In this document: piece after piece, positions 1-8,133 of the stretch
Layout: every line of letters starts with the position of its first letter
How positions within the stretch are numbered: the first letter of the stretch is position 1
From: Leucobacter zeae
Lineage (GTDB): Bacteria; Actinomycetota; Actinomycetes; Actinomycetales; Microbacteriaceae
DNA: 64,000 nt
Assembly (NCBI RefSeq): GCF_016758175.1
Contig: NZ_QYAB01000002.1
Coordinates: forward strand, 356,799 to 420,798
Direction: 5' to 3'
Position numbers and translations under genes: made by a program
Notes under the pieces: generated by a model
The model's database searches: none
Told to the model about the DNA's origin: nothing
What the model saw: the letters and a program-made list of their open reading frames with translations, nothing else

Positions 1-21
1 CCGTGCGGGTGCAGCGCGTCG

Positions 22-75
22 GACCCGTGCTGACCTGACCCGTGCTGACCTGACCCGTGCTCGCCCGACCCGTGT
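22..75. repeat. 15-bp tandem repeat upstream of wecB
   Basis: A 15-base unit beginning GACCCGTGCTGACC is present in two exact copies (22-36, 37-51), one diverged copy (52-66) and a partial copy to 75. It lies about 100 bases before the epimerase start and could extend left of the window. No function is apparent; slippage-type duplication is the simplest explanation. Confidence 0.8.
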
Positions 76-176
76 CGCGGGCACGCCGGGTGCCGCCCCG
101 CCCGGCGGCCCCGGCAACCGCCGAGACCGCTGCGATAGCGTGGAGGCCTTCGTTCAGGCGGACTCCAGGGGGATAC

Positions 177-1475
177 ATGATTCCGTACGCGGATCGCACG
201 CGCGTGCTCGCGGTCATCGGTACCAGACCGGAAGCGATCAAGATGATCCCGGTGATCCGCGCACTGCAGGACTCGGGCACCTTCCGGCCCGTCGTCATCT
301 CGACCGGGCAGCACACCGACCTCGTCGACGACCTCATCCGCACCGCCGGGCTGCGGGTCGACGCGAACCTGCGCGCGTCCGAGCCGGTCGACGGCGTGCG
401 CCCCAGCCTCAACGAGATGTTCGCGCGCGTGATGACGGGGATCGACCGGGTGTGGGCGAGCGAGGAGCTGCCGGAGCGCTACCGGGCCGACGGGCGGCGC
501 GGCGTCGACGGGGCGGTCGCGTGCCTCGTGCACGGCGACACGAGCTCGGCCGCCGCCGCGGCCCTCGCCTCGTTCAACCTACAGATCCCGGTGGTGCACG
601 TCGAGGCGGGGCTCCGCACCTCGAACCTGCTCTCGCCGTTCCCCGAGGAGGGCAACCGGCAGCTCATCTCGCGCGTCGCCGCGGTGCACTTCGCCCCGAC
701 GACCGACAACAAGATGAATCTCGTGCGCGAGGGCGTCGACTACGACCGCGTGATCGTGACCGGCAACACCTCGATCGACATGCTGCAGTGGGCGTCCGAG
801 CAGGCGGGCGGGTTCGGCCCGGGGCTCGAGGATCTCGTCGCGGATCCGGCGCGGCCCATCGTGCTCGTCACCGCGCACCGGCGGGAGAACTGGGGCCAGG
901 GCCTCGCGAACATCGCGAGCGCGGTGCGGCGACTCGCCGACGCGCACCCCGAGGCGCGCTTCGTGGTGCCGATGCACCCGAATCCGGTCGCACGCGGGCC
1001 GCTGCTCGAGGCGCTCTCGGATGCGGGCAACGTGCGGCTCGTCGAGCCGCGCGACTACGCCGATTTCGCGCGGCTCATGGCCGCGTCTCGGTGCATCATC
1101 ACCGATTCGGGCGGGGTGCAGGAGGAGGCTCCCGCGCTCGGAGTCCCGGTGCTCGTGGCCCGCGATACGACGGAGCGCGGCGAGGGGGTCGCCGCGGGGA
1201 CGCTCGTGCTCGTCGGCACCGATCCCGACCGGATCGTGGCCGAGGCGACGGTGCTCCTCTCGGACGACGCCGAGCACGCCCGCCGCGCGGCGCGCGCGAA
1301 CCCCTACGGCGACGGCCGCGCCTCGGAGCGCATCGTGGCGGCCCTCGACCACATCCTCCGCGATGGACCGCCCGTCGCGGAGCTCGTGGGCGATGGTCTG
1401 CGCGACGCCGTGCAGCGCAGGCTGGGCATCGAGCGCAGCCGGACCGAGCGCGACGGCGACGGTCGCGATGCCTGA
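177..1475 (+). CDS. wecB: Non-hydrolysing UDP-N-acetylglucosamine 2-epimerase
   Basis: Interconverts UDP-GlcNAc and UDP-ManNAc in the cytoplasm, supplying ManNAc or ManNAcA units for surface polysaccharide. The 432-residue product has the family's usual length and motifs: GTRPEA at residues 15-20, HGDTSS from 119, VHVEAGLRT, PFPEEGNR, TGNTSID and HRREN from 234. The reading frame stays open back to base 57, but that extension is low-complexity Arg/Pro/Ala. The ATG at 177, preceded by AGGGGGA, starts the protein exactly at the expected N-terminus. The stop overlaps the start of the downstream glycosyltransferase by 8 bases, so the two are translationally coupled and probably work in one pathway. 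Confidence 0.94.
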   Translation: MIPYADRTRVLAVIGTRPEAIKMIPVIRALQDSGTFRPVVISTGQHTDLVDDLIRTAGLRVDANLRASEPVDGVRPSLNEMFARVMTGIDRVWASEELPERYRADGRRGVDGAVACLVHGDTSSAAAAALASFNLQIPVVHVEAGLRTSNLLSPFPEEGNRQLISRVAAVHFAPTTDNKMNLVREGVDYDRVIVTGNTSIDMLQWASEQAGGFGPGLEDLVADPARPIVLVTAHRRENWGQGLANIASAVRRLADAHPEARFVVPMHPNPVARGPLLEALSDAGNVRLVEPRDYADFARLMAASRCIITDSGGVQEEAPALGVPVLVARDTTERGEGVAAGTLVLVGTDPDRIVAEATVLLSDDAEHARRAARANPYGDGRASERIVAALDHILRDGPPVAELVGDGLRDAVQRRLGIERSRTERDGDGRDA

Positions 1476-2934
1476 TCCGGGGGAGTACTGGGACCCGATC
1501 GCGCAGTGGCTCGCCGATGCGGTCTTCTTCATCGTGCACATCTACGACGGTCTGCCCGAGTGGGCCGTGCCGATCTTCATCGTCGCGGCGGTGATGGTGA
1601 TCAGCTCGACCGTCTCGCTCGTCGTGCTCGCCGCGCGTGCGCAGCGCCAGCTCCGCGAGGCGCACCGGGAACCGGCGGACGAGGCCGAGCGAGACGGCCG
1701 CGCCGGCGCCGGAAGCTCGCGGGAGGCCGAGTATCTCTGGGTGTTCATGGTCCCGGCCCTCAATGAGGAGACCGTCATCGCCGACTCGGTCGGGCGGCTC
1801 GCGCAGGTGCGGGTGACACACAAGCGGATCCTCGTGATCGACGACGGGTCCGACGACCGCACGGGCGAGATCCTGGCGGGGATCGCGGCCCCCGAGTTGA
1901 CCGTGCTCACGCGCACGGCCCCGAACGCCCGCCAGGGCAAGTCCGAGGCGCTCAACGACGCCTGGCGGCACCTCCATCGGGTGGTGCTCGGGTCGGGGGA
2001 GTACCGCGGCTGGGATCCGCAGCGCGTCATCGTCGCGATCGTCGATGCCGACGGCCGCCTCGATCCGCTCGCCGGCCGCGCGGCGCGGTTCTTCGACGAC
2101 GAGCGCGTCGGCGGGGTGCAGTCCCAGGTGCGCATCTACAACCGCGACGGCTTCCTCACACTGTCGCAGGACCTCGAGTTCGGGGTCTTCGGCACGGTGT
2201 ACCAGCTGGGGCGCACGGGCTGGGGCATCGCCAACATGGGCGGCAACGGCCAGTTCAACCGCCTCGCGGCGCTCGACGAGGTCGCGGTCGAGGACGCCGA
2301 AGGCCGCACCGGTCCCTGGCGGGCCGGCCGGCTCACGGAGGATCAGGACATCGGGCTGCGGCTCATCCACGCGGGCTGGCGCGGCGCGCAGTCGCCCGAC
2401 GTCGTCATCGAGCAGCAGGGCCTCCACTCGCTGCGCGCGCTCTACCGGCAGCGGACGCGCTGGGCGCAGGGCGCGTGGCAGTCGTTCAGCCTGATCGGAG
2501 CGACGCTGCGCAACCCCCACGTGGGCCTGGTGCCGCGCTGGGATCAGTTCTGGTATCTGCTCCTTCCGGCCATCCAGGCGTGGGTGGGTCTGTCGGTCGT
2601 GCTCAGCGTGGTCTTCCTCGCCACGGGGATCGCGCGCCCGCCGCTCACCGTCTTCATCGTGGTGCTCGCCTACGTCTTCTCCGCAGCCCCCGGAGTGCTC
2701 GGCGTGCTGCTCGCACGCAGCAGGCCCGGGCTCTGGGGATTCCTCGTCGGCCTGCTGCTCGCCCACCTCTACCTGTTCTACTCGTGGGTGATCTACCCGG
2801 TCGTGTACCGCGCCCTGATCCGGCAGCTCGTCGGGGCCAAGACGTGGGCCAAGACCCAGCGCGAGGCGATCGAAGCGCCGTCGGCGCCGTCAGCGCCGTC
2901 ATCGGAGGCACCGCCGTCGTCCGGGATTGCATAG
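1468..2934 (+). CDS. Membrane GT2 glycosyltransferase (cellulose/hyaluronan synthase-like)
   Basis: Inverting family-2 glycosyltransferase of 488 residues, embedded in the membrane. It has one N-terminal transmembrane segment (about residues 28-55), a cytosolic catalytic domain, then three to four C-terminal helices. Catalytic signatures are VPALNEE, VIDDGSDD, the DAD motif at 193-195, TEDQDIG, and QRTRW at 328-332, the Q-x-x-R-W signature of processive synthases. The start ATG at 1468 lies inside the wecB tail, which argues that the donor is UDP-ManNAc or UDP-GlcNAc; that is inference. The polymer made is unknown. The C-terminus has a short Ala/Pro/Ser repeat (SAPSAPSS). Single-sugar transfer to a lipid carrier is an alternative. 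Confidence 0.88.
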   Translation: MPDPGEYWDPIAQWLADAVFFIVHIYDGLPEWAVPIFIVAAVMVISSTVSLVVLAARAQRQLREAHREPADEAERDGRAGAGSSREAEYLWVFMVPALNEETVIADSVGRLAQVRVTHKRILVIDDGSDDRTGEILAGIAAPELTVLTRTAPNARQGKSEALNDAWRHLHRVVLGSGEYRGWDPQRVIVAIVDADGRLDPLAGRAARFFDDERVGGVQSQVRIYNRDGFLTLSQDLEFGVFGTVYQLGRTGWGIANMGGNGQFNRLAALDEVAVEDAEGRTGPWRAGRLTEDQDIGLRLIHAGWRGAQSPDVVIEQQGLHSLRALYRQRTRWAQGAWQSFSLIGATLRNPHVGLVPRWDQFWYLLLPAIQAWVGLSVVLSVVFLATGIARPPLTVFIVVLAYVFSAAPGVLGVLLARSRPGLWGFLVGLLLAHLYLFYSWVIYPVVYRALIRQLVGAKTWAKTQREAIEAPSAPSAPSSEAPPSSGIA

Positions 2935-2944
2935 TCTGGTCGGC

Positions 2945-3655
2945 ATGACTCTCTCGCAGCAGGACTTCCTCGCACACGCGGACCACACCCTTCTCGCGCC
3001 GGGCACGACCCGCGACGAACTCGAGGCGTTCGTGCGGCGCGCCCGTGAAATCGGGGTGGCGCGGGTGTGCGTCAGCCCCTCGCAGCTGCCGGTCGACGCC
3101 GACGCGCTCGGCGACCTCAAGGTCGTCACCGTCGTCGGATTCCCGTCGGGCGAGCACACGGCGGCCGTGAAGGCGGCCGAGGCGGCCGAGGCCGTCGCGA
3201 ACGGGGCGCACGAGATCGACATGGTGCTGCGCCGAGGCCCGGTCCGCGACGCGGCGCTGACCGGCGACTGGAGCGCGGTCGAGGCCGAGATCCGCGCGGT
3301 GCGAGAGGCGAGCGCAGGCCGCCCGCTCAAGGTGATCATCGAGTCCGCCGTGCTGAACGACGCCGAGATCGTGGGCGCGAGCCGGGCGGCCGAGGCCGCA
3401 GGGGCCGACTTCGTGAAGACCTCCACCGGCTTCGACGCCGCTGGCGGGGCGAGCGCGCACGCGGTACGGCTGATGGCGGACGCGGTCGGCGGGCGCCTCG
3501 GGGTGAAGGCGTCGGGCGGGATCCGCACCGCCTCCGCCGTGCGGGAACTGCATGCGGCGGGGGCGACCCGGTTCGGGGTCTCAGGAACCGCCGCGATCGT
3601 CGACGGCTGGGATGGGGAGGCCGCGGTCGACGGCTCGGCGGGCTCCGCCTACTGA
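2945..3655 (+). CDS. deoC: Deoxyribose-phosphate aldolase
   Basis: Cleaves 2-deoxyribose-5-phosphate to glyceraldehyde-3-phosphate and acetaldehyde in deoxynucleoside catabolism. The 236-residue TIM-barrel protein carries the Schiff-base lysine K158 in VKTSTGF and the second active-site lysine K188 in GVKASGGIRT. The ATG at 2945 was preferred over an in-frame upstream start at 2927 because it gives the family N-terminus. It follows the glycosyltransferase stop by 10 bases, yet the function is unrelated, so co-transcription may be incidental. No other deo genes are adjacent. Confidence 0.95.
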   Translation: MTLSQQDFLAHADHTLLAPGTTRDELEAFVRRAREIGVARVCVSPSQLPVDADALGDLKVVTVVGFPSGEHTAAVKAAEAAEAVANGAHEIDMVLRRGPVRDAALTGDWSAVEAEIRAVREASAGRPLKVIIESAVLNDAEIVGASRAAEAAGADFVKTSTGFDAAGGASAHAVRLMADAVGGRLGVKASGGIRTASAVRELHAAGATRFGVSGTAAIVDGWDGEAAVDGSAGSAY

Positions 3656-3725
3656 TCCGGGGCCGGCATCCTCGCGGCGGGTGGGCGGTCGGCCAGCGGG
3701 CGGCGGTGTCCCGCCGGCCAAGCCG

Positions 3726-4124
3726 CTACGCGTAGGTCGCGCCGACGGCCGCGTCGAGCGCCGCGCGCGCGGCGGCAGCGTCGAGTCCGAGCTCCCGGAG
3801 CCGCGCCGCGGCCTCGAGGGCGACGCGGCGGGCGGCGGAGCCGACCGGATCCCCGCCCAGCGCGATGAACGTGCCCGCGCGTCCGCGGCCCTCGACGACC
3901 CCGTCGGCCTCGAGCGCGCGGTAGGCGCCCGCCGCGGTGTTCACGGCCACGCCCAGGTGGGCCGCGAGCGCCCGGATCGTCGGCAGCTTCTGCCCCGGGA
4001 GCAGACGTCCGTCGGACACGGCGCCGACCACCGCGTCGTGGATCTGCCGGAACGGTGGGTCGGCCGACCCGGCGTCGATGCCGAACACGGCCAGCGCTTC
4101 GGATTCGCGTGCGGCTTGCGTCAT
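3726..4124 (-). CDS. Short GntR-family transcriptional regulator (YtrA type)
   Basis: A 132-residue regulator. Residues about 20-95 form a GntR winged helix: PFRQIHDAVVGAVSDGRLLPG, then the recognition region LAAHLGVAVNTAAGAYRALE and the wing EGRGRAGTF. The C-terminal tail of about 40 residues is Ala/Arg-rich and too short for a FadR or HutC effector domain, which places it in the YtrA-like group, where regulators often control ABC transporters. The start at 4124 excludes a 53-residue upstream extension that would run into the divergent phosphatase gene. Only 43 bases separate the two divergent genes, so the regulator may bind there; its target is not evident. Confidence 0.9.
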   Translation of the reverse strand: MTQAARESEALAVFGIDAGSADPPFRQIHDAVVGAVSDGRLLPGQKLPTIRALAAHLGVAVNTAAGAYRALEADGVVEGRGRAGTFIALGGDPVGSAARRVALEAAARLRELGLDAAAARAALDAAVGATYA

Positions 4125-4167
4125 GGCTTCAGCGTAACCGGTCCGCCCGACCGCATAGACTCTCCCC

Positions 4168-5154
4168 ATGCGCCTCGGAGTGATCGACGTCGGATCCAAC
4201 ACCGTCCACCTGCTCGTCGTGGACGCGCACCCCGGGGCGAGCCCCGTCCCGTACCACTCGCAGCGATCGGTGCTGCGGCTCATGCGCTACCTCGACGCCG
4301 ACGGCGCGATCGTGGAGGAGGGCGTGCGCCGCATCATCGACGCGATCGCGGAATCCGTGGGCACCGCGAACGAGATCGGCGTCGACGACCTCCTCTGCAC
4401 CGCGACGAGCGCGATCCGCGAGGCAGCGAACGGCGAGGACGTGCTCGCGCGGATCACCCGCGAGACCGGGGTCGCCGTGCGCGTGCTGTCGGGGGAGGAC
4501 GAGGCCCGGATCACCATGCTCGCCGTGCGCCGCTGGCTCGGCTGGTCTGCGGGCGAGATCCTGCTGTTCGACATCGGCGGCGGGTCGTTCGAGATCGCCC
4601 AGGGCGCCGACGAGTATCCCGACGTGCAGGTGTCGCTGCCGCTCGGCGCCGGTCGATCCACGATCAACTTCCTCGCCGAGGATCCGCCGCCGCGCGAAGC
4701 GGTGTCGCTCCTCCGGGCGCACGCGCGGGCCGAGTTCACCCGGGTGCGCGACGAGCTCTTCGCCGAGCGCCCGAGCCCGAAGCGCGTCGTCGGCACGTCG
4801 AAGACGATCCGCTCCCTCGCGCGTCTCATCGGCGGCCCGGCCGATCCCGTGACGGGCGACCTCGCGCCGCTGCACTACGTCGGCCTGCGGGAGTGGGAGC
4901 CGTCGCTGCGCCAGATGCCCGGCACGGTGCGCGAGTATCTCCCCGGGATCACCCCGGAGCGCGGCTACCAGATCATGGCGGGGGCGGTCGTGCTGCGCAC
5001 CGCGATGAAGGTGTTCGGGGTCGAGACCCTGACGATCTCGCCGTGGGCGCTGCGCGAGGGGATCGTGCTGCGCTACATCGACGCGCTCGACGGGCGCGGA
5101 GCCGAGCCGGTGCGCTCAGCGGACCCGGCGCGCGGCGCGATGTCGGGGGCGTAG
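4168..5154 (+). CDS. Ppx/GppA family phosphatase
   Basis: Member of the exopolyphosphatase / pppGpp phosphohydrolase family (ASKHA fold), 328 residues. It has the phosphate-1 motif VIDVGSNTVHLLV at the N-terminus, STGED-equivalent VLSGEDEA near 110, the phosphate-2 motif LLFDIGGGSFEIA near 132, and VGTSKTIRSLARL near 211. The short actinobacterial form lacks the C-terminal HD domain of E. coli Ppx, so it may act on short polyphosphate or on guanosine alarmones; sequence alone does not decide. It starts at 4168, divergent from the GntR gene. The C-terminal and stop region GGGGGCGTAGGCCGG is partly duplicated just downstream. Confidence 0.92.
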   Translation: MRLGVIDVGSNTVHLLVVDAHPGASPVPYHSQRSVLRLMRYLDADGAIVEEGVRRIIDAIAESVGTANEIGVDDLLCTATSAIREAANGEDVLARITRETGVAVRVLSGEDEARITMLAVRRWLGWSAGEILLFDIGGGSFEIAQGADEYPDVQVSLPLGAGRSTINFLAEDPPPREAVSLLRAHARAEFTRVRDELFAERPSPKRVVGTSKTIRSLARLIGGPADPVTGDLAPLHYVGLREWEPSLRQMPGTVREYLPGITPERGYQIMAGAVVLRTAMKVFGVETLTISPWALREGIVLRYIDALDGRGAEPVRSADPARGAMSGA

Positions 5155-5247
5155 GCCGGCGGGAGCGTAGGCCGGGAGGCTGCCGCCCGGGGATCGTCCC
5201 GGGGAACATCCGGTGCTCTCTGCAGATCGTCAGGGATCTGCCGGTCG

Positions 5248-5275
5248 TATGCCGGATGCGGTCGATCCCGGCATA
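5248..5275 (+). terminator. Candidate hairpin after ppx-like gene
   Basis: TATGCCGG at 5248-5255 and CCGGCATA at 5268-5275 form an 8-bp stem with a 12-base loop, in the 275-bp gap between the phosphatase and the convergent LysR gene. There is no U-tract, so termination is only one possibility. Nothing else is recognisable in 5155-5429. Confidence 0.35.
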
Positions 5276-5429
5276 TGCTTCGCCGATCCCATATCGATTG
5301 GCGGCGAAGACCCGGGCCAAGCCGGGAGCCGGAGCGATTCGGAAACCGCGCGGACCCGCGCCGCACCGCGCCGATCCGAGGAACCAGACCGACCCGGTCG
5401 ACCCGAACGACCGACCGGCCGGATCCCGC

Positions 5430-6350
5430 CTATTCGAGGCCGGCGACCGCGTGCCGGATCGCCGCAGCCACCTGCCGCACCGCCGTCGACGGCTGCTTGC
5501 CCGGCGCCTCTGCCGGCGCCGCGAGCAGCACGGAGCGCACGAACGCCGGGTCGTCGATCGGCCGCAGCACGACCCCGGGGTGGACCGGCCCGGTCGCGAG
5601 CTTCGGCATGAAGCTGATCGCCATGCGCGCGGCGACGATGCCGAGCATCACTTGGAAATCGTCGGTGCGGATGGTCACGTCGAGGGTGTGCCCGGCCTCC
5701 GCGAACGCGCCGACCACGATCGCGTCCATGGGGTCGTCGTGCGAGGTCGCGAGCAGCCAGCGCTCGTCGTGCAGGGCCAGGAGCGATGGCAGGTCGATGG
5801 AGGCGCGCGCCGCGAGGGGGTGGTCCTCGGGAAGTGCGAGCAGGATCGGATCGCGCAGCACCTCCGCGGTGATCACGTCGGCCCGGAACGGCAGCTCGTA
5901 GCCCGGCATCGAGTAGATCAGCGCGGCGTCGAGCTTGCGCTGCGTCACGTGCGTCACGAGCGGCCCGACCTCCTCGAGCACGACGTCGACGTCGATGCCG
6001 AGGTCGGTCACCTCGGCGACCACGGCGGGCAGCAGGCGTGCCGCGGCCGTGGGGAACGTGCCGAACCGCAGGCGGACCTGGCCCATGCGGGTGAGGTCGC
6101 GGGCGTCGCGCAGGGTGCGATCCGAGAGGGTCAGGATCTCCTGCCCCCGCTCGCACAGGAGGTGCCCCACCGGCGTCAGGCTGCTGCCGCGGGTGGTGCG
6201 CGCGAGCACGGGGCCGCCGACGAGCCGCTCGAGGTTGCGCAGGTGGTAGTCGACGGTGGGCTGGCTCCAGCCGAGCAGCCGAGCGGCGCGGGTCACCGAC
6301 CCCTCGCCCTGCACCGCACGCAGCGCTTGGAGCTGCTTGAGATCGATCAC
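5430..6350 (-). CDS. LysR-family transcriptional regulator
   Basis: A 306-residue LysR regulator. Its N-terminal winged HTH (residues about 1-62) contains LKQLQALRAVQGEGSVTRAA and the recognition helix SQPTVDYHLRNLERLVGG. A periplasmic-binding-like effector domain follows (about 90-295). It is transcribed divergently from the PLP-dependent decarboxylase gene across a 116-bp gap, the classic layout in which a LysR protein controls its neighbour and itself. The ligand is probably an amino acid or amine linked to that enzyme and the downstream permease; this is inference from context. Confidence 0.93.
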   Translation of the reverse strand: MIDLKQLQALRAVQGEGSVTRAARLLGWSQPTVDYHLRNLERLVGGPVLARTTRGSSLTPVGHLLCERGQEILTLSDRTLRDARDLTRMGQVRLRFGTFPTAAARLLPAVVAEVTDLGIDVDVVLEEVGPLVTHVTQRKLDAALIYSMPGYELPFRADVITAEVLRDPILLALPEDHPLAARASIDLPSLLALHDERWLLATSHDDPMDAIVVGAFAEAGHTLDVTIRTDDFQVMLGIVAARMAISFMPKLATGPVHPGVVLRPIDDPAFVRSVLLAAPAEAPGKQPSTAVRQVAAAIRHAVAGLE

Positions 6351-6394
6351 GACGCCGGCCTTCCGTCCACCTGGCTCGAGCCATCGCCCGAGTC

Positions 6395-6409
6395 ACATAC
6401 ATGGTATGT
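6395..6409. promoter_or_regulatory. Candidate LysR operator
   Basis: ACATAC-ATG-GTATGT is a perfect 6-bp inverted repeat with a 3-base spacer, in the centre of the gap between lysR and the decarboxylase gene. It is AT-rich against a GC-rich background. LysR proteins usually bind interrupted dyads in this position, but the site is assigned only from location and symmetry. Confidence 0.4.
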
Positions 6410-6466
6410 CACTCCTGAGAGATGACGGGTATTCCCTCCGAGGGGCGCACGTCGCAGCATTGAGGG

Positions 6467-8002
6467 ATGCTGTACAGCTCCGCTTCGCACCAGGTCGCCG
6501 CAGATCGTCTCGCCCGTCACCAGGCGACGCCGTACGCCGACGCGCTCGACCGCTACGTCGACCGCAATCCGGTCCAGCTCATGGTGCCGGGCCACGGAGG
6601 CACGGATCGCGGCATCTCGGGGCGGCTCGCAGACTTCCTCGGCGACCGGACCCTCGCGCTCGACATCCCCATGCTCATCGAGGGCGTCGACCTCGAGGAG
6701 GGCTCGCCGTTCGAGCAGGCGCTCGAGCTCGCCGCCGACGCCTGGGGGGCCCGCCGCACCTGGTTCCTCACGAACGGCGCTTCGCAGGCGAACCGCACCG
6801 CGGCGCTCGCCGTCCGCGGGCTGGGGGACCGGATCGTCGCCCAGCGCAGCGCGCACTCGAGCTTCAGCGACGGCGTGCTGCTCGCGGGGATCACCCCGTC
6901 CTACGTCTTCCCCTCGGTCGACGCCGAGCACGGCATGGCGCACGGCGTCTCGCCCGCCGCGCTCGACGCGGCGCTGACCGCGGCCGAGGCCGAAGGACGC
7001 CCCGCCACCGCCGTCTACGTCATCTCACCGAGCTACTTCGGCTCCGTCTCCGACGTGCGGGGCCTCTCGGACGTCGCGCACGCGCACGGCGCGCCGCTCA
7101 TCGTCGACGGCGCCTGGGGCCCGCACTTCGGGTTCCACCCCGAGCTGCCCGAGTCGCCCGCCCGTCTCGGCGCCGACCTCGTCATCTCGAGCACGCACAA
7201 GCTCGCGGGCTCGCTCACCCAGTCCGCGATGCTGCATCTCGGCGACGGCCCGTTCGCCGACCGCCTCGAGCCGCTCATCGAACGCGCTTTCGCGATGACG
7301 TCGTCGACCTCGACGAGCGCGATTATGCGCGCCTCCCTCGACATCGCGCGTCACGCCCTCATGACGGGCGAGGAGGCCATCGGGCGGTCGGTCGCCGAGG
7401 CGCAGCGCTTCCGCGACATGCTCCGGGCCGACGCCCGGTTCGGCGTGGTGAGCGACGCGTTCGACCGCTTCGACGACATCGTCGATACCGACCTGCTGCG
7501 CGTGCCGATCGATCTGACCGCCACCGGCGTAAGCGGCCATTGGCTGCGCCAGCGCCTCATCGACTCGAACGACCTGCACTTCGAGATGGCGACCGCCACG
7601 TCGCTCGTCGCCGTGATCGGCGCCGGCAAGACGCCGGACTTCGACTTCGTGATGCGCGCCCTCGTCGCGGCCGTCGAATCCGAGGAGGCCGCTCAGGAGC
7701 GCGCGGCGAACGCCGACGCCGCGCCGTTCCCCGCCCTGCCTGCGCCCGGCCCGTTCCGGCTCTCCCCGCGCGACGGCTACTTCGCCGACACCGAGGTGGT
7801 CGCCGCCGCCGACGCGGTCGGCCGCGTCTCCGCCGACACGCTCGCCGCCTACCCGCCGGGGATCCCGAACGTCCTTCCCGGCGAGGAGATCACCGATCAG
7901 ACCGTCGCCTTCCTGCAGGCGGTCGCGTCGTCGCCCACGGGCTACGTGCGCGGCGCGATGGATCCCGGAGTTGCGCGATTCCGCGTAGTCCGAGGACACT
8001 GA
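6467..8002 (+). CDS. PLP-dependent Orn/Lys/Arg decarboxylase-family enzyme
   Basis: Fold-type I PLP enzyme of 511 residues. PGHGGTDRG near 43 and TNGASQANR near 103 match the start of the Orn/Lys/Arg decarboxylase major domain. The PLP aspartate region is VDGAWGPHFGFHPE, and the Schiff-base lysine is K245 in SSTHKLAGSL. The C-terminal part contains the Pro-Gly rich AYPPGIPNVLPGEEI typical of this family. The wing domain of the large E. coli inducible enzymes is absent, so this is the short form. The LysR gene upstream and the APC permease and UspA downstream suggest an amino acid uptake and decarboxylation or antiport unit. Substrate (lysine, arginine or ornithine) is undecided. Confidence 0.9.
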   Translation: MLYSSASHQVAADRLARHQATPYADALDRYVDRNPVQLMVPGHGGTDRGISGRLADFLGDRTLALDIPMLIEGVDLEEGSPFEQALELAADAWGARRTWFLTNGASQANRTAALAVRGLGDRIVAQRSAHSSFSDGVLLAGITPSYVFPSVDAEHGMAHGVSPAALDAALTAAEAEGRPATAVYVISPSYFGSVSDVRGLSDVAHAHGAPLIVDGAWGPHFGFHPELPESPARLGADLVISSTHKLAGSLTQSAMLHLGDGPFADRLEPLIERAFAMTSSTSTSAIMRASLDIARHALMTGEEAIGRSVAEAQRFRDMLRADARFGVVSDAFDRFDDIVDTDLLRVPIDLTATGVSGHWLRQRLIDSNDLHFEMATATSLVAVIGAGKTPDFDFVMRALVAAVESEEAAQERAANADAAPFPALPAPGPFRLSPRDGYFADTEVVAAADAVGRVSADTLAAYPPGIPNVLPGEEITDQTVAFLQAVASSPTGYVRGAMDPGVARFRVVRGH

Positions 8003-8014
8003 TCCCAGACGACT

Positions 8015-8107
8015 CGCGACGTTCCGTCGCGTTCGCCCCGGACGTTCCGGGGATCCGACCGAGTTCTCGGCCGGGTGACATGCACACCGAGCGGGGCGAG
8101 GCCCCGC
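8015..8107 (+). promoter_or_regulatory. Three short hairpins between decarboxylase and permease
   Basis: Three perfect 7-bp stems, each with a 3-base loop, lie at 8015-8031 (CGCGACG/CGTCGCG), 8036-8052 (CCCCGGA/TCCGGGG) and 8091-8107 (GCGGGGC/GCCCCGC). They fill the 131-bp leader of the permease; an AGGAG Shine-Dalgarno follows. None has a U-tract. They may tune permease expression, stabilise or process the upstream mRNA, or be GC-rich coincidence. Confidence 0.45.
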
Positions 8108-8133
8108 GAGACAACGAGGTCCAGGAGTAGATC

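Noticed and set aside
3552-6425. 957-codon plus-strand ORF
   Set aside because: Crosses deoC, GntR, Ppx and the antisense LysR gene out of frame; Arg/Gly-rich and without motifs.
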